From a virus, in the IMG/VR virus record IMGVR_UViG_3300034082_002121, positions 1 through 28,740 of that record: DNA of 28,740 nucleotides; one strand, 5' to 3'. The position numbers and the translations under genes were made by a program. The notes under the pieces are model-generated. The model saw nothing but the letters and a program-made list of their open reading frames with translations, was not told the origin of the DNA and did no database searches. Every line of letters begins with the position of its first letter. The first letter of the stretch is position 1. Below, in pieces: positions 1 to 7,661 of this stretch.

Positions 1-272
1 TGTGCAATGTGCGGGCTAGATCCCACAACAACAGCATGTTCACCAAACGCAGTTTCAGCAGACCATTCAGGCTTGTAGGGATCAATTCCTTCGTTTTCGC
101 TGCTGAGTTCGTTGGCATAGTCGCTTCTGGCACGTGCCATTGCCACACCCATGCGATAGTTTCCATACGGGTCGGAAGCACTCAGGCCTGGCATCACATA
201 AGTGTAACGCATGGGTCCTTTGCTTTCATCCGGTAAATCTCGTTGTTCGCGAATAAATTCTCTGGCTCTCAT
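1..272 (-). CDS. Partial protein with MRAREF leader (C-terminus outside window)
   Basis: The frame is open from an ATG at 270-272 to the window edge, giving about 90 residues without a stop. The start overlaps the stop of the upstream gene as ATGA (269-272), so translation is probably coupled. The N-terminus MRAREFI nearly repeats that of the upstream neighbour (MRAREFV), which suggests a shared leader. The next residues include an acidic stretch (DLPDESKG), then a region rich in Met, Tyr, Ala and Arg. No enzyme motif is visible. It lies in a block of probable capsid-interior proteins and I infer a virion or prohead role. A specific function cannot be named. Confidence 0.75.
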   Translation of the reverse strand, partial: MRAREFIREQRDLPDESKGPMRYTYVMPGLSASDPYGNYRMGVAMARARSDYANELSSENEGIDPYKPEWSAETAFGEHAVVVGSSPHIA

Positions 273-652
273 CTGGGATAACCTTTAAATCCCTGCACTG
301 GGCTAACTCGATTGACTTCTGACATTTCTTCACTGTTCATGTTGCCGCCGTTGAGATCCGTATAGTCAGCACCAATGGCCCGGTACGCCATTTTCAGCAT
401 GGCTTGTTCTTCTGGAGTGTATGGATGAGTACTTTTGTTTTTACCTATCCACGATTTCATATCAATATCAGGTACAAACGTACCATCTGTTGAGGCCACT
501 GCTTGGCCCAAACGACTCAATACATAATCACCGTTCCAGCGTTCAGCATCACTATAGACATTTAGGCCGCGAGTGGCCGCTTGCAGCCTGCGGGAAATCT
601 TGGCATCTGCTGTTTCGGTTATTCTAGCAGAAACAAATTCTCTGGCTCGCAT
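269..652 (-). CDS. Small conserved phage protein with MRAREF leader, probable internal/capsid-associated protein
   Basis: This 127-residue protein starts at an ATG preceded by AAGG, whose first bases overlap the TAA stop of the upstream gene. The N-terminus MRAREFVSARITE|TADAK ends in an I-x-E motif like the sites cut by T4-type prohead protease gp21, which suggests a 13-residue removable leader. A central segment (SDAER, GDYVLSRLGQAVAS, KSWIGKNKSTHPYTPEEQ) resembles a family I associate with uncultured aquatic myoviruses. No catalytic motif is visible. The ATGA overlap with the next gene and the core-type neighbours support an internal head protein. This is inference. Confidence 0.8.
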   Translation of the reverse strand: MRAREFVSARITETADAKISRRLQAATRGLNVYSDAERWNGDYVLSRLGQAVASTDGTFVPDIDMKSWIGKNKSTHPYTPEEQAMLKMAYRAIGADYTDLNGGNMNSEEMSEVNRVSPVQGFKGYPR

Positions 653-660
653 GTGCGACC

Positions 661-939
661 TTATACCTGTCGTACTGAGTAACTGCCTGAACTGGTTGTT
701 CCAATTTCTTGTGCTGTAAAGTTAGCACCGGCTACAGTAAGTTTATTACCTACACCCACAAATACTGTTTGTGTGTAGTTTGCAGGAATAGAAACTGAAT
801 TACCGTACAAATTGCCAGTGGCAGTTGGATAGACGAGATCTACGTTAAAAGTCACAGCCGTATTTCCTGTGGCAATTTTACATTTGTCTGTTAACCAGGC
901 TTGTGCTGATACTGATGTATATACGTTTGCTTGTGGCAT
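661..939 (-). CDS. Small beta-rich virion protein, possible decoration protein
   Basis: The product has 92 residues, with an ATG start preceded by AAAGGA at seven bases. It is rich in Thr, Val, Gly and Asn, low in charge, and has alternating hydrophobic residues typical of a beta-sandwich (for example VSIPANYTQTVFVGVGN). There is no signal peptide and no leader with a protease-type site, unlike its neighbours. Size, composition and position among capsid genes fit a small outer-capsid or head-decoration protein, but no motif proves it. A fibre-associated protein is an alternative. Confidence 0.75.
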   Translation of the reverse strand: MPQANVYTSVSAQAWLTDKCKIATGNTAVTFNVDLVYPTATGNLYGNSVSIPANYTQTVFVGVGNKLTVAGANFTAQEIGTTSSGSYSVRQV

Positions 940-958
940 TTATGATTCCTTTTTTTTA

Positions 959-1720
959 TTACCAAGCTCTACAAGACCAATAACGAGCCGATGTGCGAGG
1001 ACCCGGATTGGCACAGTTATGTCTGGCCCTGAAGTTTTTCCTACGTGCCGGATTTGACTTTTTGATACGCATGTTAGGATCGCCAAAGTTGACCTTGACT
1101 ATGTTGCCTTTAGGATTTTTTACATAAACGCTACGTTTCTTTGGACCGCCTGGTGTTAAAAAAGGCTTGCCTAACTTGACTTCACGACCTTGGTATTCAG
1201 CTTCGTCTACAGCACCGGCAACACTTGATGTGGCTTGGCCATGCAGATCTTCTGCATCTTGTCCTTGTGCGTTTACTGGATCAACTCCATCTTCATCAAG
1301 TTCTGATCCAATGGCACCCACTGGTGCAAGGTTTGCTGCCTTGGCTGCCAAGGGATCGTTATGGTCAGCATCAGTTTCGGGCTGATCGGGTGCTGTTTCG
1401 GCCAGTCCGGCACGGCTGCGGATCAAGCGTAACTCTCGGTCGCTGTTGTCGCTACCAGCATCGTTGACATCTGATTCGGCTGTGGTAAATCCCATTCCTG
1501 CACTGGAACCCACAGCACCGTATCGACGAACAGTTTCCAGCTGAAAGCCGTATTCTTCCAACAGGGCCAACAAGCGTTCGTCGCCTTCGATCACAATGCC
1601 ATCTTCAACCACATCAACCACATGCGATTCAATCAGGCATTCTTCTCGAATATTGATAGCAAATCGATCCCCAGCGACTGGGGATTCGGATTCAGCGATA
1701 TAATCTGCTAGTTTCTTCAT
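959..1720 (-). CDS. Capsid-interior protein with T4-type targeting leader and conserved Cys/Arg C-terminal module
   Basis: The likely start is the ATG at 1718-1720, which overlaps the upstream stop as ATGA; a GTG 30 bases earlier is less likely. The 253-residue product starts MKKLADYIAE|SESP, closely matching the leader of the T4 internal proteins (MKTYQEFIAE|A from memory) and ending in I-x-E. Residues about 15-70 form a compact beta-rich region, followed by a long acidic, Asp/Ala-rich linker. The last 75 residues are basic, with GKPFLTPGGPKKRSVYVKN, then FRARHNC and a final ARYWSC segment. I recall such Cys/Arg C-termini in other aquatic phage proteins, but their function is unknown to me. 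I infer a protein packaged in the prohead. Confidence 0.8.
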   Translation of the reverse strand: MKKLADYIAESESPVAGDRFAINIREECLIESHVVDVVEDGIVIEGDERLLALLEEYGFQLETVRRYGAVGSSAGMGFTTAESDVNDAGSDNSDRELRLIRSRAGLAETAPDQPETDADHNDPLAAKAANLAPVGAIGSELDEDGVDPVNAQGQDAEDLHGQATSSVAGAVDEAEYQGREVKLGKPFLTPGGPKKRSVYVKNPKGNIVKVNFGDPNMRIKKSNPARRKNFRARHNCANPGPRTSARYWSCRAW

Positions 1721-4509
1721 TTTTTCTCGTATTGCTTGTAAAGATTCCACAAGCGTGATTCTGATTGCTCAACAACTCGTTCAGCTTCAGCCATTACACC
1801 TTGACGACTATCTTGACGATTCACAACAGGCCCTGTTGTTTGACCTGTTGTCTTGGGACCATTTAATCCACCCGATAGTGTTTGTGTCATGTAGTCTTTG
1901 TCAGCATACACTTCGTCAGGGCTGTTGGCCAATTCTTCAGCAACTTGCTCTGCTTGACAAGCACCTGCTTCGTGTATGCCGTGGCAACTTTCGCATGTTC
2001 TGCTGTAGCCTTCGCTAGAGAACAAACCTGCCATCTTCAGCATGTTGCCCAAGGAATCAGCATCAGCATCTGTGGCATTGACCGTGATACTCTTTTTGCC
2101 TGTATCGTCTGTGCTGACATTGACACTCATGCCTTCGGTGAGTATTCCGCCCAGCTTCTTGTCAAAACTTTCTGCAATAGCGCCTTCGTAGACACCTTGA
2201 CCAAACTGCATTCCGCCTTTGCTTTTCTTAGGAGCATCGCCACCTGTAGCTACTGAACCCGACACTGTGGTTTCGTCGACTTTCTTTTCTTTGTCTTTCT
2301 TGTCGTCATACTCGATATCTTTGGTGACTTTCTTACCGGCCTTTTCTGCCTTGGCATCGTCTTTGCCCTTGTGCTTCATGTCGTACTCAAGATCTTTGGT
2401 GACTTTCTTGCCGGCCTTTTCTGCATGCTGGTCTTGAGTATCAGTAGACTCTTCTTCTACTTGACTTCTGCGCTTGAGTTCAGCCTTGAGTTCAGCTGTG
2501 GTCATGTCTGCTAAACCTTGGCGTGCGGCATGACGAGCAACATGCTTGATCTTGTTGCCGAATTGGTCTTTGTCATCGCCTTTTTTACGATATGGTCCGT
2601 CAAACGGTACATCTTTTTTGTTAGTAGATTCTTCTTCGACATCTTGTTCGGGCAATACAGGAGCTACATGTTTACCCAATCGACTGCGAATGTGATCTTT
2701 CTTGTCTTGAGTGGGAATAAGTTGTTGAACAGCACGTTTTCTATCACCTGGTTTGAAATCTTGAGGAGGATTGATTTTGTATGGTCGTCCTTTTTGTAAT
2801 CCAAAAGTTTCGATGTCGCTTTTTGGTAGTTTAGATCCAATTCCGGTGTCGGGTCCTTCTTCAACGCCTTCCTTGGCACGCAGTTTGTTTAACACTGCGC
2901 CGGCAACACGTTCACCAGCAGCCTTGCTGCCGTAACGTTCAGCAGCACCTTTGGCAATCTTGTTAAAGTTCTTGCCGGGCTTGCCAATGTCTTTACCTGC
3001 ACGAGCTGATTTGGCTGAATATCCAGCTTCTTCAACTTCATCGTTGCCGTTCATTGCACCTGCAACTGCTCTTCCAGCTAGGCTCCCAATTGCTTGTCCT
3101 GTTGATCCTGCGCCAGCTGCTCCAGCCAATGCACGACCGGCAAGAGCCCCAACGATAGGAGCAATTTCAGGTAATTCTTCGCGATCCATTTCGCCTTCGG
3201 CACCTAGATAATCTCTGGCTGTGTCAATGTAATCCAAGGCCTTGGTGATCTTGCTTTGTACCCATTCCGGCAGATTATCGTCTGATGCCAAAATAGCATG
3301 CAATTCTCGAGCAGCGTCTGCAATTTGGTGCACTTGATTCAAGGCCATATCGCCTTCGCGATCGTATTCACCTCTATCTTGAATATCGATATCGTGTTCT
3401 TTCAAACCGCCTTTGCCTTTTAACAGTAAACTGTTAACACTGGGTCCTTTGGCTCCTAGGCGTCGTTTGGCGCCAACTGGGCGGCCTTTTTTCTTTGGTG
3501 TATCATCGTTGTCGGCTGCTTCAGGCTCTTCGTGATGCTTGCGGCTATACACTGTACCTGTTGAAATCTTTTTCTTATCAAACGCACTAGAAGCATCGTC
3601 TTTGCCAAAACGCAATTCGTACTCAGGTGTGCCTGGGAATAGATTTTTGCCGGCTTCGTCGACTTTCTTAACACGATTCTTGTCTTGGACAGCTTTCTTC
3701 ATTGACTCTTTCTTGTTGCCATCTTGGTCCATGTCCAAGAAGTCTGGTTTTGCTGACTCTTTGACTTTGATTTCAGATTGACGTACTTTGTCAAGTTTGG
3801 CACGTGCATCTTGAGCTGCTGGACTACGTTTAGCTGCCGCTACTGCTTTTGAAGGATTGTCACGAGCATCACGTCCACGTTTGCCCTGGGCAATTGCGGC
3901 TTGGTCAAAGTCATCTTGACTAAGTGATTCGTCATACCTGTCGTATTTTTTTCTGACGGGATCAAGACTTTTACCTTCTTTACCAGCCTTGGCTAATGCC
4001 TGCATACCTTGTTTGCCATATTTTTCATAACCTTTGGCAGCGCGACTCATATTCTGTTCGCTTTCTTTAACTGCACCTTTTTTCTTATCAGCAACTGCCT
4101 TTTTCATTGGCTCTTTCTTGTCGCCATCTTTGTCAAGATCTAAAAAGTCAGGCTTAGAAGTCTTGGCTTCAGCAACATCGCCGCGGTTTCTTGCAGATGC
4201 TTCGTCCAGACCCAACTCGCTAGCCAACCGATTTACAACCCAGTCATACGGATCGCCAGTGCGTGCTTTAGCTACGCCATAAGGCATTTCGCCCGAATCC
4301 AGATAATGGTTAACCAGGGCCTCATAAAATCTACTGCCTAAATCGCCACTGCGTTTAAATTCTTCCACATCCTCAGGAAAATCCTGCAGAATTATATCTA
4401 ATTCTTTGAAGCGACCTTCAGCAACAGGTTGCATCATATCCTGACTTTCTGTCAGATTTTTCTTTGAGCCAATGGCGTCAAGTCGAGCCATGATTTGATA
4501 GATATCCAT
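1717..4509 (-). CDS. 930-residue modular, highly charged protein; candidate prohead core/internal polyprotein
   Basis: The ATG start overlaps the upstream stop as TAATG. Visible modules: a leader ending NLTE|S (residues 1-21); conserved acidic region 30-100; two near-identical Ca-binding-loop-like repeats with DxDxDG followed by KK(E)xMKKA (121-139 and 256-274); an AT-hook-like KKKGRPVGAKRR (339-350); a helical module 388-436 (ALNQVHQIAD to KALDYID) that I recall from T4-like aquatic phages; a Gly/Ala zipper (453-487); a repeated KAGKKVTKD unit (about 696-735); and three Cys near 839-851. About a dozen L/I/V-x-E sites precede S, A, G or T. Composition is Lys/Glu/Asp rich and probably largely disordered. 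DNA contact and prohead-protease processing are inferences. Confidence 0.85.
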   Translation of the reverse strand: MDIYQIMARLDAIGSKKNLTESQDMMQPVAEGRFKELDIILQDFPEDVEEFKRSGDLGSRFYEALVNHYLDSGEMPYGVAKARTGDPYDWVVNRLASELGLDEASARNRGDVAEAKTSKPDFLDLDKDGDKKEPMKKAVADKKKGAVKESEQNMSRAAKGYEKYGKQGMQALAKAGKEGKSLDPVRKKYDRYDESLSQDDFDQAAIAQGKRGRDARDNPSKAVAAAKRSPAAQDARAKLDKVRQSEIKVKESAKPDFLDMDQDGNKKESMKKAVQDKNRVKKVDEAGKNLFPGTPEYELRFGKDDASSAFDKKKISTGTVYSRKHHEEPEAADNDDTPKKKGRPVGAKRRLGAKGPSVNSLLLKGKGGLKEHDIDIQDRGEYDREGDMALNQVHQIADAARELHAILASDDNLPEWVQSKITKALDYIDTARDYLGAEGEMDREELPEIAPIVGALAGRALAGAAGAGSTGQAIGSLAGRAVAGAMNGNDEVEEAGYSAKSARAGKDIGKPGKNFNKIAKGAAERYGSKAAGERVAGAVLNKLRAKEGVEEGPDTGIGSKLPKSDIETFGLQKGRPYKINPPQDFKPGDRKRAVQQLIPTQDKKDHIRSRLGKHVAPVLPEQDVEEESTNKKDVPFDGPYRKKGDDKDQFGNKIKHVARHAARQGLADMTTAELKAELKRRSQVEEESTDTQDQHAEKAGKKVTKDLEYDMKHKGKDDAKAEKAGKKVTKDIEYDDKKDKEKKVDETTVSGSVATGGDAPKKSKGGMQFGQGVYEGAIAESFDKKLGGILTEGMSVNVSTDDTGKKSITVNATDADADSLGNMLKMAGLFSSEGYSRTCESCHGIHEAGACQAEQVAEELANSPDEVYADKDYMTQTLSGGLNGPKTTGQTTGPVVNRQDSRQGVMAEAERVVEQSESRLWNLYKQYEKK

Positions 4510-5120
4510 TACTTTTTTCCTTGAGATTTAAATCCAGTGGCTGGACGTGGTGGACGTTTTATTGTTGACATAGGACTCTTGACGCCCTGTGGCAAATCGT
4601 TTGTTGTGACAGCTGGTGGAGTACGGCCGCCAGCTACAGTCCATGTGGCTTTTTCAGCTGAGTTTTTTACTATCTGCTGATTGCTGTCGGCGTATTCTTT
4701 CTTGAGCTTGTTCTGTTCTGCTGAGTTAGCTGGGTAATCTTTTTCCAGCAAGGAAGGAGAATTTTCTTCTTCAATGCCCAGTAACTCTTGATCCATTCCT
4801 TCTGACCAATGCAAGTCATTGATACAAATATCAGTAGCAGGTACTCCGCAAAGCTCTGCCATCTGTTGAATCTGCGGAGGCGTTGCTGGGTATCTAAAAC
4901 TGCCATCAATCATGGTCACTCGTTGATTAGTTTGTCCGGGAAAGTCTACAGGCTTGGCCTGTACAGGTGTGGTCTTTGGATCTGAAATCTTTACAGGATC
5001 AAACTTTTTAAGTTTTTCCTTAAACATCTTTAAGAGGTCAGCCCCAACATCTCCGCAGATTTTGATACGATAATCAAAGGTTTTTTCGCTTTCTGTCAGG
5101 TATTGTGCAAATGTTTTCAT
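4509..5120 (-). CDS. Capsid-interior protein with MKTFAQYLTE targeting leader
   Basis: The product has 203 residues. The ATG is preceded by AGGA at eight bases and by a late promoter box at 5139-5146. The N-terminus MKTFAQYLTE|SEK matches the T4 internal-protein leader in length and pattern (MK, aromatic at 4, aromatic at 7, L/I-x-E at 8-10). Residues 14-110 look like a small alpha/beta domain (FDYRIKICGDVGADLLKMF, then RYPATPPQIQQMAELCGV). The C-terminal third is Pro/Lys-rich and probably disordered. It is the first gene of the block 5120 to 1 and is coupled to the 930-residue gene by TAATG. I infer a head core or internal protein; no enzyme motif is seen. Confidence 0.8.
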   Translation of the reverse strand: MKTFAQYLTESEKTFDYRIKICGDVGADLLKMFKEKLKKFDPVKISDPKTTPVQAKPVDFPGQTNQRVTMIDGSFRYPATPPQIQQMAELCGVPATDICINDLHWSEGMDQELLGIEEENSPSLLEKDYPANSAEQNKLKKEYADSNQQIVKNSAEKATWTVAGGRTPPAVTTNDLPQGVKSPMSTIKRPPRPATGFKSQGKK

Positions 5121-5138
5121 GTCATAGTCCTATGGATA

Positions 5139-5146
5139 TATTTAGC
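5139..5146 (-). promoter_or_regulatory. T4-like late promoter box (GCTAAATA)
   Basis: GCTAAATA stands 18 bases upstream of the ATG of the MKTFAQ gene. A start point 6-7 bases beyond the box would leave a short leader that still carries the AGGA ribosome site. It would drive the capsid-interior block. Confidence 0.55.
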
Positions 5147-5150
5147 ACAA

Positions 5151-5639
5151 TTACTTTTTTGGTGTATCTGATTCATTGCGCTTTAGCAAACTGGCCAACA
5201 ATTCGTTGCGATCCAGCACTGTACCTTGCCCAACCGGCAATGCATCGTCTTTGTTGGTGTCTTGATCTAACTTGGCTTTCTTTAACTGCAGATCGATCAT
5301 GCGTAGTTTTTTGTTTACCTTGGCAGTTTTGGCTGTGATTGCATGCCCTAACATTTGGCTAGCTACTCCAAAAATTTCACTAGCATACCGGCTATCTACA
5401 TTCATGCCTAGGTCCAGCAAGTTGTGAAATTCTTTCACTGCCATTCCGGCCAGCTCGTCCATTTCAGAATCAGATGATTCCAGTCCCTTTACTGCCGGAA
5501 GAGCTGCTTCGATTTTGTCGAGTGCAGCCAAGGTGTCAGGTAAATTTTCTAGACTGGTTTGTTCTTGGGTAGTTGGGTCAGTGAGCTCATCCGACACAGA
5601 GGAAGGGAGATCAAACAAGGATTCGAGTTTACGGGTCAT
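5151..5639 (-). CDS. gp16: Terminase small subunit (gp16-like)
   Basis: This 162-residue protein matches T4 gp16 in length (164). It is mostly helical. The central segment (KEFHNLLDLGMNVDSRYASE, followed by a VASQMLGHAITAKTAKVNKK stretch) fits the central coiled oligomerisation region of T4-like small terminases, which recognise phage DNA and stimulate the large terminase ATPase. The N-terminal 50 residues are acidic, and the C-terminus has a conserved-looking VLDRNELLASLL tail. There is no Shine-Dalgarno sequence. A TAAATA box ends only four bases before the ATG, suggesting a leaderless late transcript. The large terminase is not in this window. Confidence 0.65.
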   Translation of the reverse strand: MTRKLESLFDLPSSVSDELTDPTTQEQTSLENLPDTLAALDKIEAALPAVKGLESSDSEMDELAGMAVKEFHNLLDLGMNVDSRYASEIFGVASQMLGHAITAKTAKVNKKLRMIDLQLKKAKLDQDTNKDDALPVGQGTVLDRNELLASLLKRNESDTPKK

Positions 5640-5643
5640 ACCG

Positions 5644-5651
5644 TATTTACC
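5644..5651 (-). promoter_or_regulatory. Late promoter-like box (GGTAAATA) four bases before the gp16 AUG
   Basis: The box GGTAAATA is followed by CGGT and then ATG. It shares the TAAATA core of the other late boxes but has G instead of A or C at the second position, so it is weaker evidence. No ribosome site fits between box and AUG. Confidence 0.4.
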
Positions 5652-5653
5652 GA

Positions 5654-6085
5654 CTATCTTCTGCCGTTGTGAAAGATGTTGTCTTCGTTGATTACTCTGA
5701 ATGTTAGCCCGTTACGGCGAGCCCACTTCTGTGCAGAATCCCATTTGGCATAGTTCACTGCCACAATCATACGATCTTTTTCGGTCATCTTGCCTTCGAT
5801 CACACTTTGTTTGCGTGGTTTAATTTCTATCAATTCTGCAATCTGCTGTCCTGACTTGTTCATGTAGGTGATTAGAAAATCAGGCACATACATGGTCATT
5901 TTTCCTGTGAGCGGATGTCGATAAGGAATAGAAATTGATTCGCTTGCCCATTGCAGTATATGATCGTTGTGGTCGCAAAAGTTCATAAACGCCAATTCCC
6001 AACTGGATCTATATCTTGGATCCCGTGTTCCTGCGTATTTTTGTTTGTTGACTGGCTGGTAGGTACCTTGAGCAAATTTACTCAT
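5654..6085 (-). CDS. gp4: Head completion protein gp4 (PD-(D/E)xK nuclease fold)
   Basis: The 143-residue product is close to T4 gp4 (150 residues). It keeps the family pattern: basic, Tyr-rich N-terminus (GTYQPVNKQKYAGT), YRSSWE around E30, an IPY segment, then a PD-(D/E)xK-like set of D69 (YVPDFL) and E87-x-K89 (LIEIKPRK). T4 gp4 is needed to make DNA-filled heads competent for tail joining. The nuclease-type residues are visible, but activity is inferred. The ATG overlaps the upstream stop as ATGA (6082-6085). Confidence 0.85.
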   Translation of the reverse strand: MSKFAQGTYQPVNKQKYAGTRDPRYRSSWELAFMNFCDHNDHILQWASESISIPYRHPLTGKMTMYVPDFLITYMNKSGQQIAELIEIKPRKQSVIEGKMTEKDRMIVAVNYAKWDSAQKWARRNGLTFRVINEDNIFHNGRR

Positions 6086-6441
6086 GCTGCTATGTTTCGC
6101 GCGGTATAGAAGTTTGGCGTCACTGAGCTGTTGACGCCCAGCAATGTACTAGGGCTACGAAGACCATTGAGATAATAGGCCATGGTGGCTGTGAGCTGTA
6201 TGGCGTCCTGGTCTACAACTTGATCCAGCAAGGTCAATACAGGTGTCTTGGTTTGTTCTGCAATGGTAAAAAATGTCAGTGTTAGATTTCTAGCTGCAGT
6301 TTGGTCAGTGAATATTGATTCAAAAAAACTACTGACTATGTCGTACTCGTTGGCATCTAGTTGTATCTGCGGCGCATCAAATGTGTCAAATACTCTAGCA
6401 GATAAATCGACATTGGGATTTATAGCATTTACAGTACTCAT
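6082..6441 (-). CDS. Small conserved virion-block protein
   Basis: The product has 119 residues; the ATG is preceded by AAGGA at nine bases. The middle is helical (YDIVSSFFESIF, then FFTIAEQTKTPVLTLLDQV), and the C-terminus has YYLNGLRSPSTLLGV followed by PNFYTARNI. I recall similar endings in structural proteins of aquatic T4-like phages but cannot assign a function. It sits between a Pro-rich small protein and gp4 with tight coupling on both sides, so a head-tail assembly role is likely. Confidence 0.75.
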   Translation of the reverse strand: MSTVNAINPNVDLSARVFDTFDAPQIQLDANEYDIVSSFFESIFTDQTAARNLTLTFFTIAEQTKTPVLTLLDQVVDQDAIQLTATMAYYLNGLRSPSTLLGVNSSVTPNFYTARNIAA

Positions 6442-6453
6442 ATAAAAATGTCC

Positions 6454-6762
6454 TTATGGTGCGATCGGTAGGTCAGATCCTGCACCGCCGCCCATTACGC
6501 CAGTTGTGGAATTAAATTGTCTGCGTAACGGTGGCGTTGGTATCAACGGTGCGCTAATTCCTGTTTGATTGGGCTGTGCTCTATTCTCGCCTGGAAGACC
6601 ATTTCGTAAATTATTAACGCGACCTGCAGTAGCCCGTGGATTAGTATTGGTGGGCACAGGTGGGGCCATTCTCAAGTTGTAGTTGATGTCGGCTCGCTTG
6701 ACGTTACCCAGTACCGATGCAGTTGCAGTTGCTTGAAGATCTGAAATACTACCCCTACTCAT
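6454..6762 (-). CDS. Small Pro/Asn-rich protein in tail-head gene block
   Basis: The product has 102 residues. The start is fixed by a strong AAGGAGGT eight bases upstream, encoded inside the end of the tube-like gene, and by an ATGA overlap (6759-6762). The sequence is low in hydrophobic residues and rich in Pro, Asn, Arg and Gly, with no predicted globular core and no motif I recognise. The strong ribosome site suggests high translation, fitting a structural or assembly part. Function unknown. Confidence 0.7.
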   Translation of the reverse strand: MSRGSISDLQATATASVLGNVKRADINYNLRMAPPVPTNTNPRATAGRVNNLRNGLPGENRAQPNQTGISAPLIPTPPLRRQFNSTTGVMGGGAGSDLPIAP

Positions 6763-7652
6763 GGTATATTACCTCCTTGTCCGTTGACGAATGATGTCTG
6801 ATCTCGCGTTGACAAAGGGCTGAGAATCTGATCATATGCATTGGGATCTGCAAATCCAACCACATTAGTATCTGGACGTTCTGCTCCGATCGTACCCGAG
6901 TAGTATTTTACTGTTTCGTACTGTATAGTCATGCTATTTTGCATGATGCCGCCATCTTCGCTGTAATTGTACGTGTCGTGATTCCAGGTGCTGATCAACG
7001 GATTGACCAGCACATACGACACCCACTTGTGCTGGTCGAAACCGTAAATTGTGATGTCTCTGAAAAAGGCTGGTTTGCCGTTTTCGGCATTGGTTCCGTC
7101 GTTGAAACTTTCGCCAATGTAACCCCAGTCGTTTACTGTTCGGTCATTGACATAGATATCACGATTGTTGTAACTGAAACCCGCGGCCTGCGATGAGTCA
7201 ACTCCAGCAGCTCCGTTAGTAGATGAAACATTATTGTAAGGTTGGTTTGGGTCTTTGTAATAGTATGAAAAATAATTATACCAAAGTGTACGTATCAGAT
7301 CGCCGCCGTCGTCGTGCATTTCTACTTGCACAGGATTGTATTCTATCTTTTTCTGTATTACTCGTTTGCGATTGTATTGATTCAGTACTTCTGTCGCGAT
7401 GGTAAATTGCGGTAACTGAATAGTTTTGACCAATAGGCCAATTGTAGCTTGATCCTCACTGAATACATTACGTAAGGCTGGAATACCAGTTTGTGGATCT
7501 GTGTTGAGATTAAAGTAAACATGAAATAGAAACTTGACCCGCGGTACATACTCAAGACTATTGGCACGGAAAAACTTAGGAGCATGTGCATAGTCCCTAA
7601 GAGTTTCTGTACCGTAAGTATTGGTGATATACTGCTGGCCGAATGATGACAC
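6759..7652 (-). CDS. Second tail-tube-like protein (gp19 superfamily; possible gp54-like tube initiator)
   Basis: This 297-residue protein starts at GTG (7650-7652), preceded by AAGG that overlaps the stop of the tube gene; no ATG fits better. Tube-like features are VKTIQLPQFTIATEVLNQYN, KKIEYNPVQVEMHDD, a Trp/Tyr-rich LWYNYFSYYYKD, and near the end a SMTIQYETVKYY strand typical of tube proteins. Residues 130-190 look like an inserted loop rich in Asn and Ser. Being about 75 residues longer than the preceding tube protein, it could be the baseplate tube initiator (gp54 role) or a terminal or minor tube ring. Homology to the tube fold is likely; the exact role is inferred. Confidence 0.75.
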   Translation of the reverse strand: MSSFGQQYITNTYGTETLRDYAHAPKFFRANSLEYVPRVKFLFHVYFNLNTDPQTGIPALRNVFSEDQATIGLLVKTIQLPQFTIATEVLNQYNRKRVIQKKIEYNPVQVEMHDDGGDLIRTLWYNYFSYYYKDPNQPYNNVSSTNGAAGVDSSQAAGFSYNNRDIYVNDRTVNDWGYIGESFNDGTNAENGKPAFFRDITIYGFDQHKWVSYVLVNPLISTWNHDTYNYSEDGGIMQNSMTIQYETVKYYSGTIGAERPDTNVVGFADPNAYDQILSPLSTRDQTSFVNGQGGNIP

Positions 7653-7661
7653 AGGTTAGCC

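Noticed and set aside
1721-1750. GTG start for the gene ending at 959
   Set aside because: The ATGA overlap start gives the MKKLADYIAE leader, which matches the neighbouring leader and T4 internal proteins.
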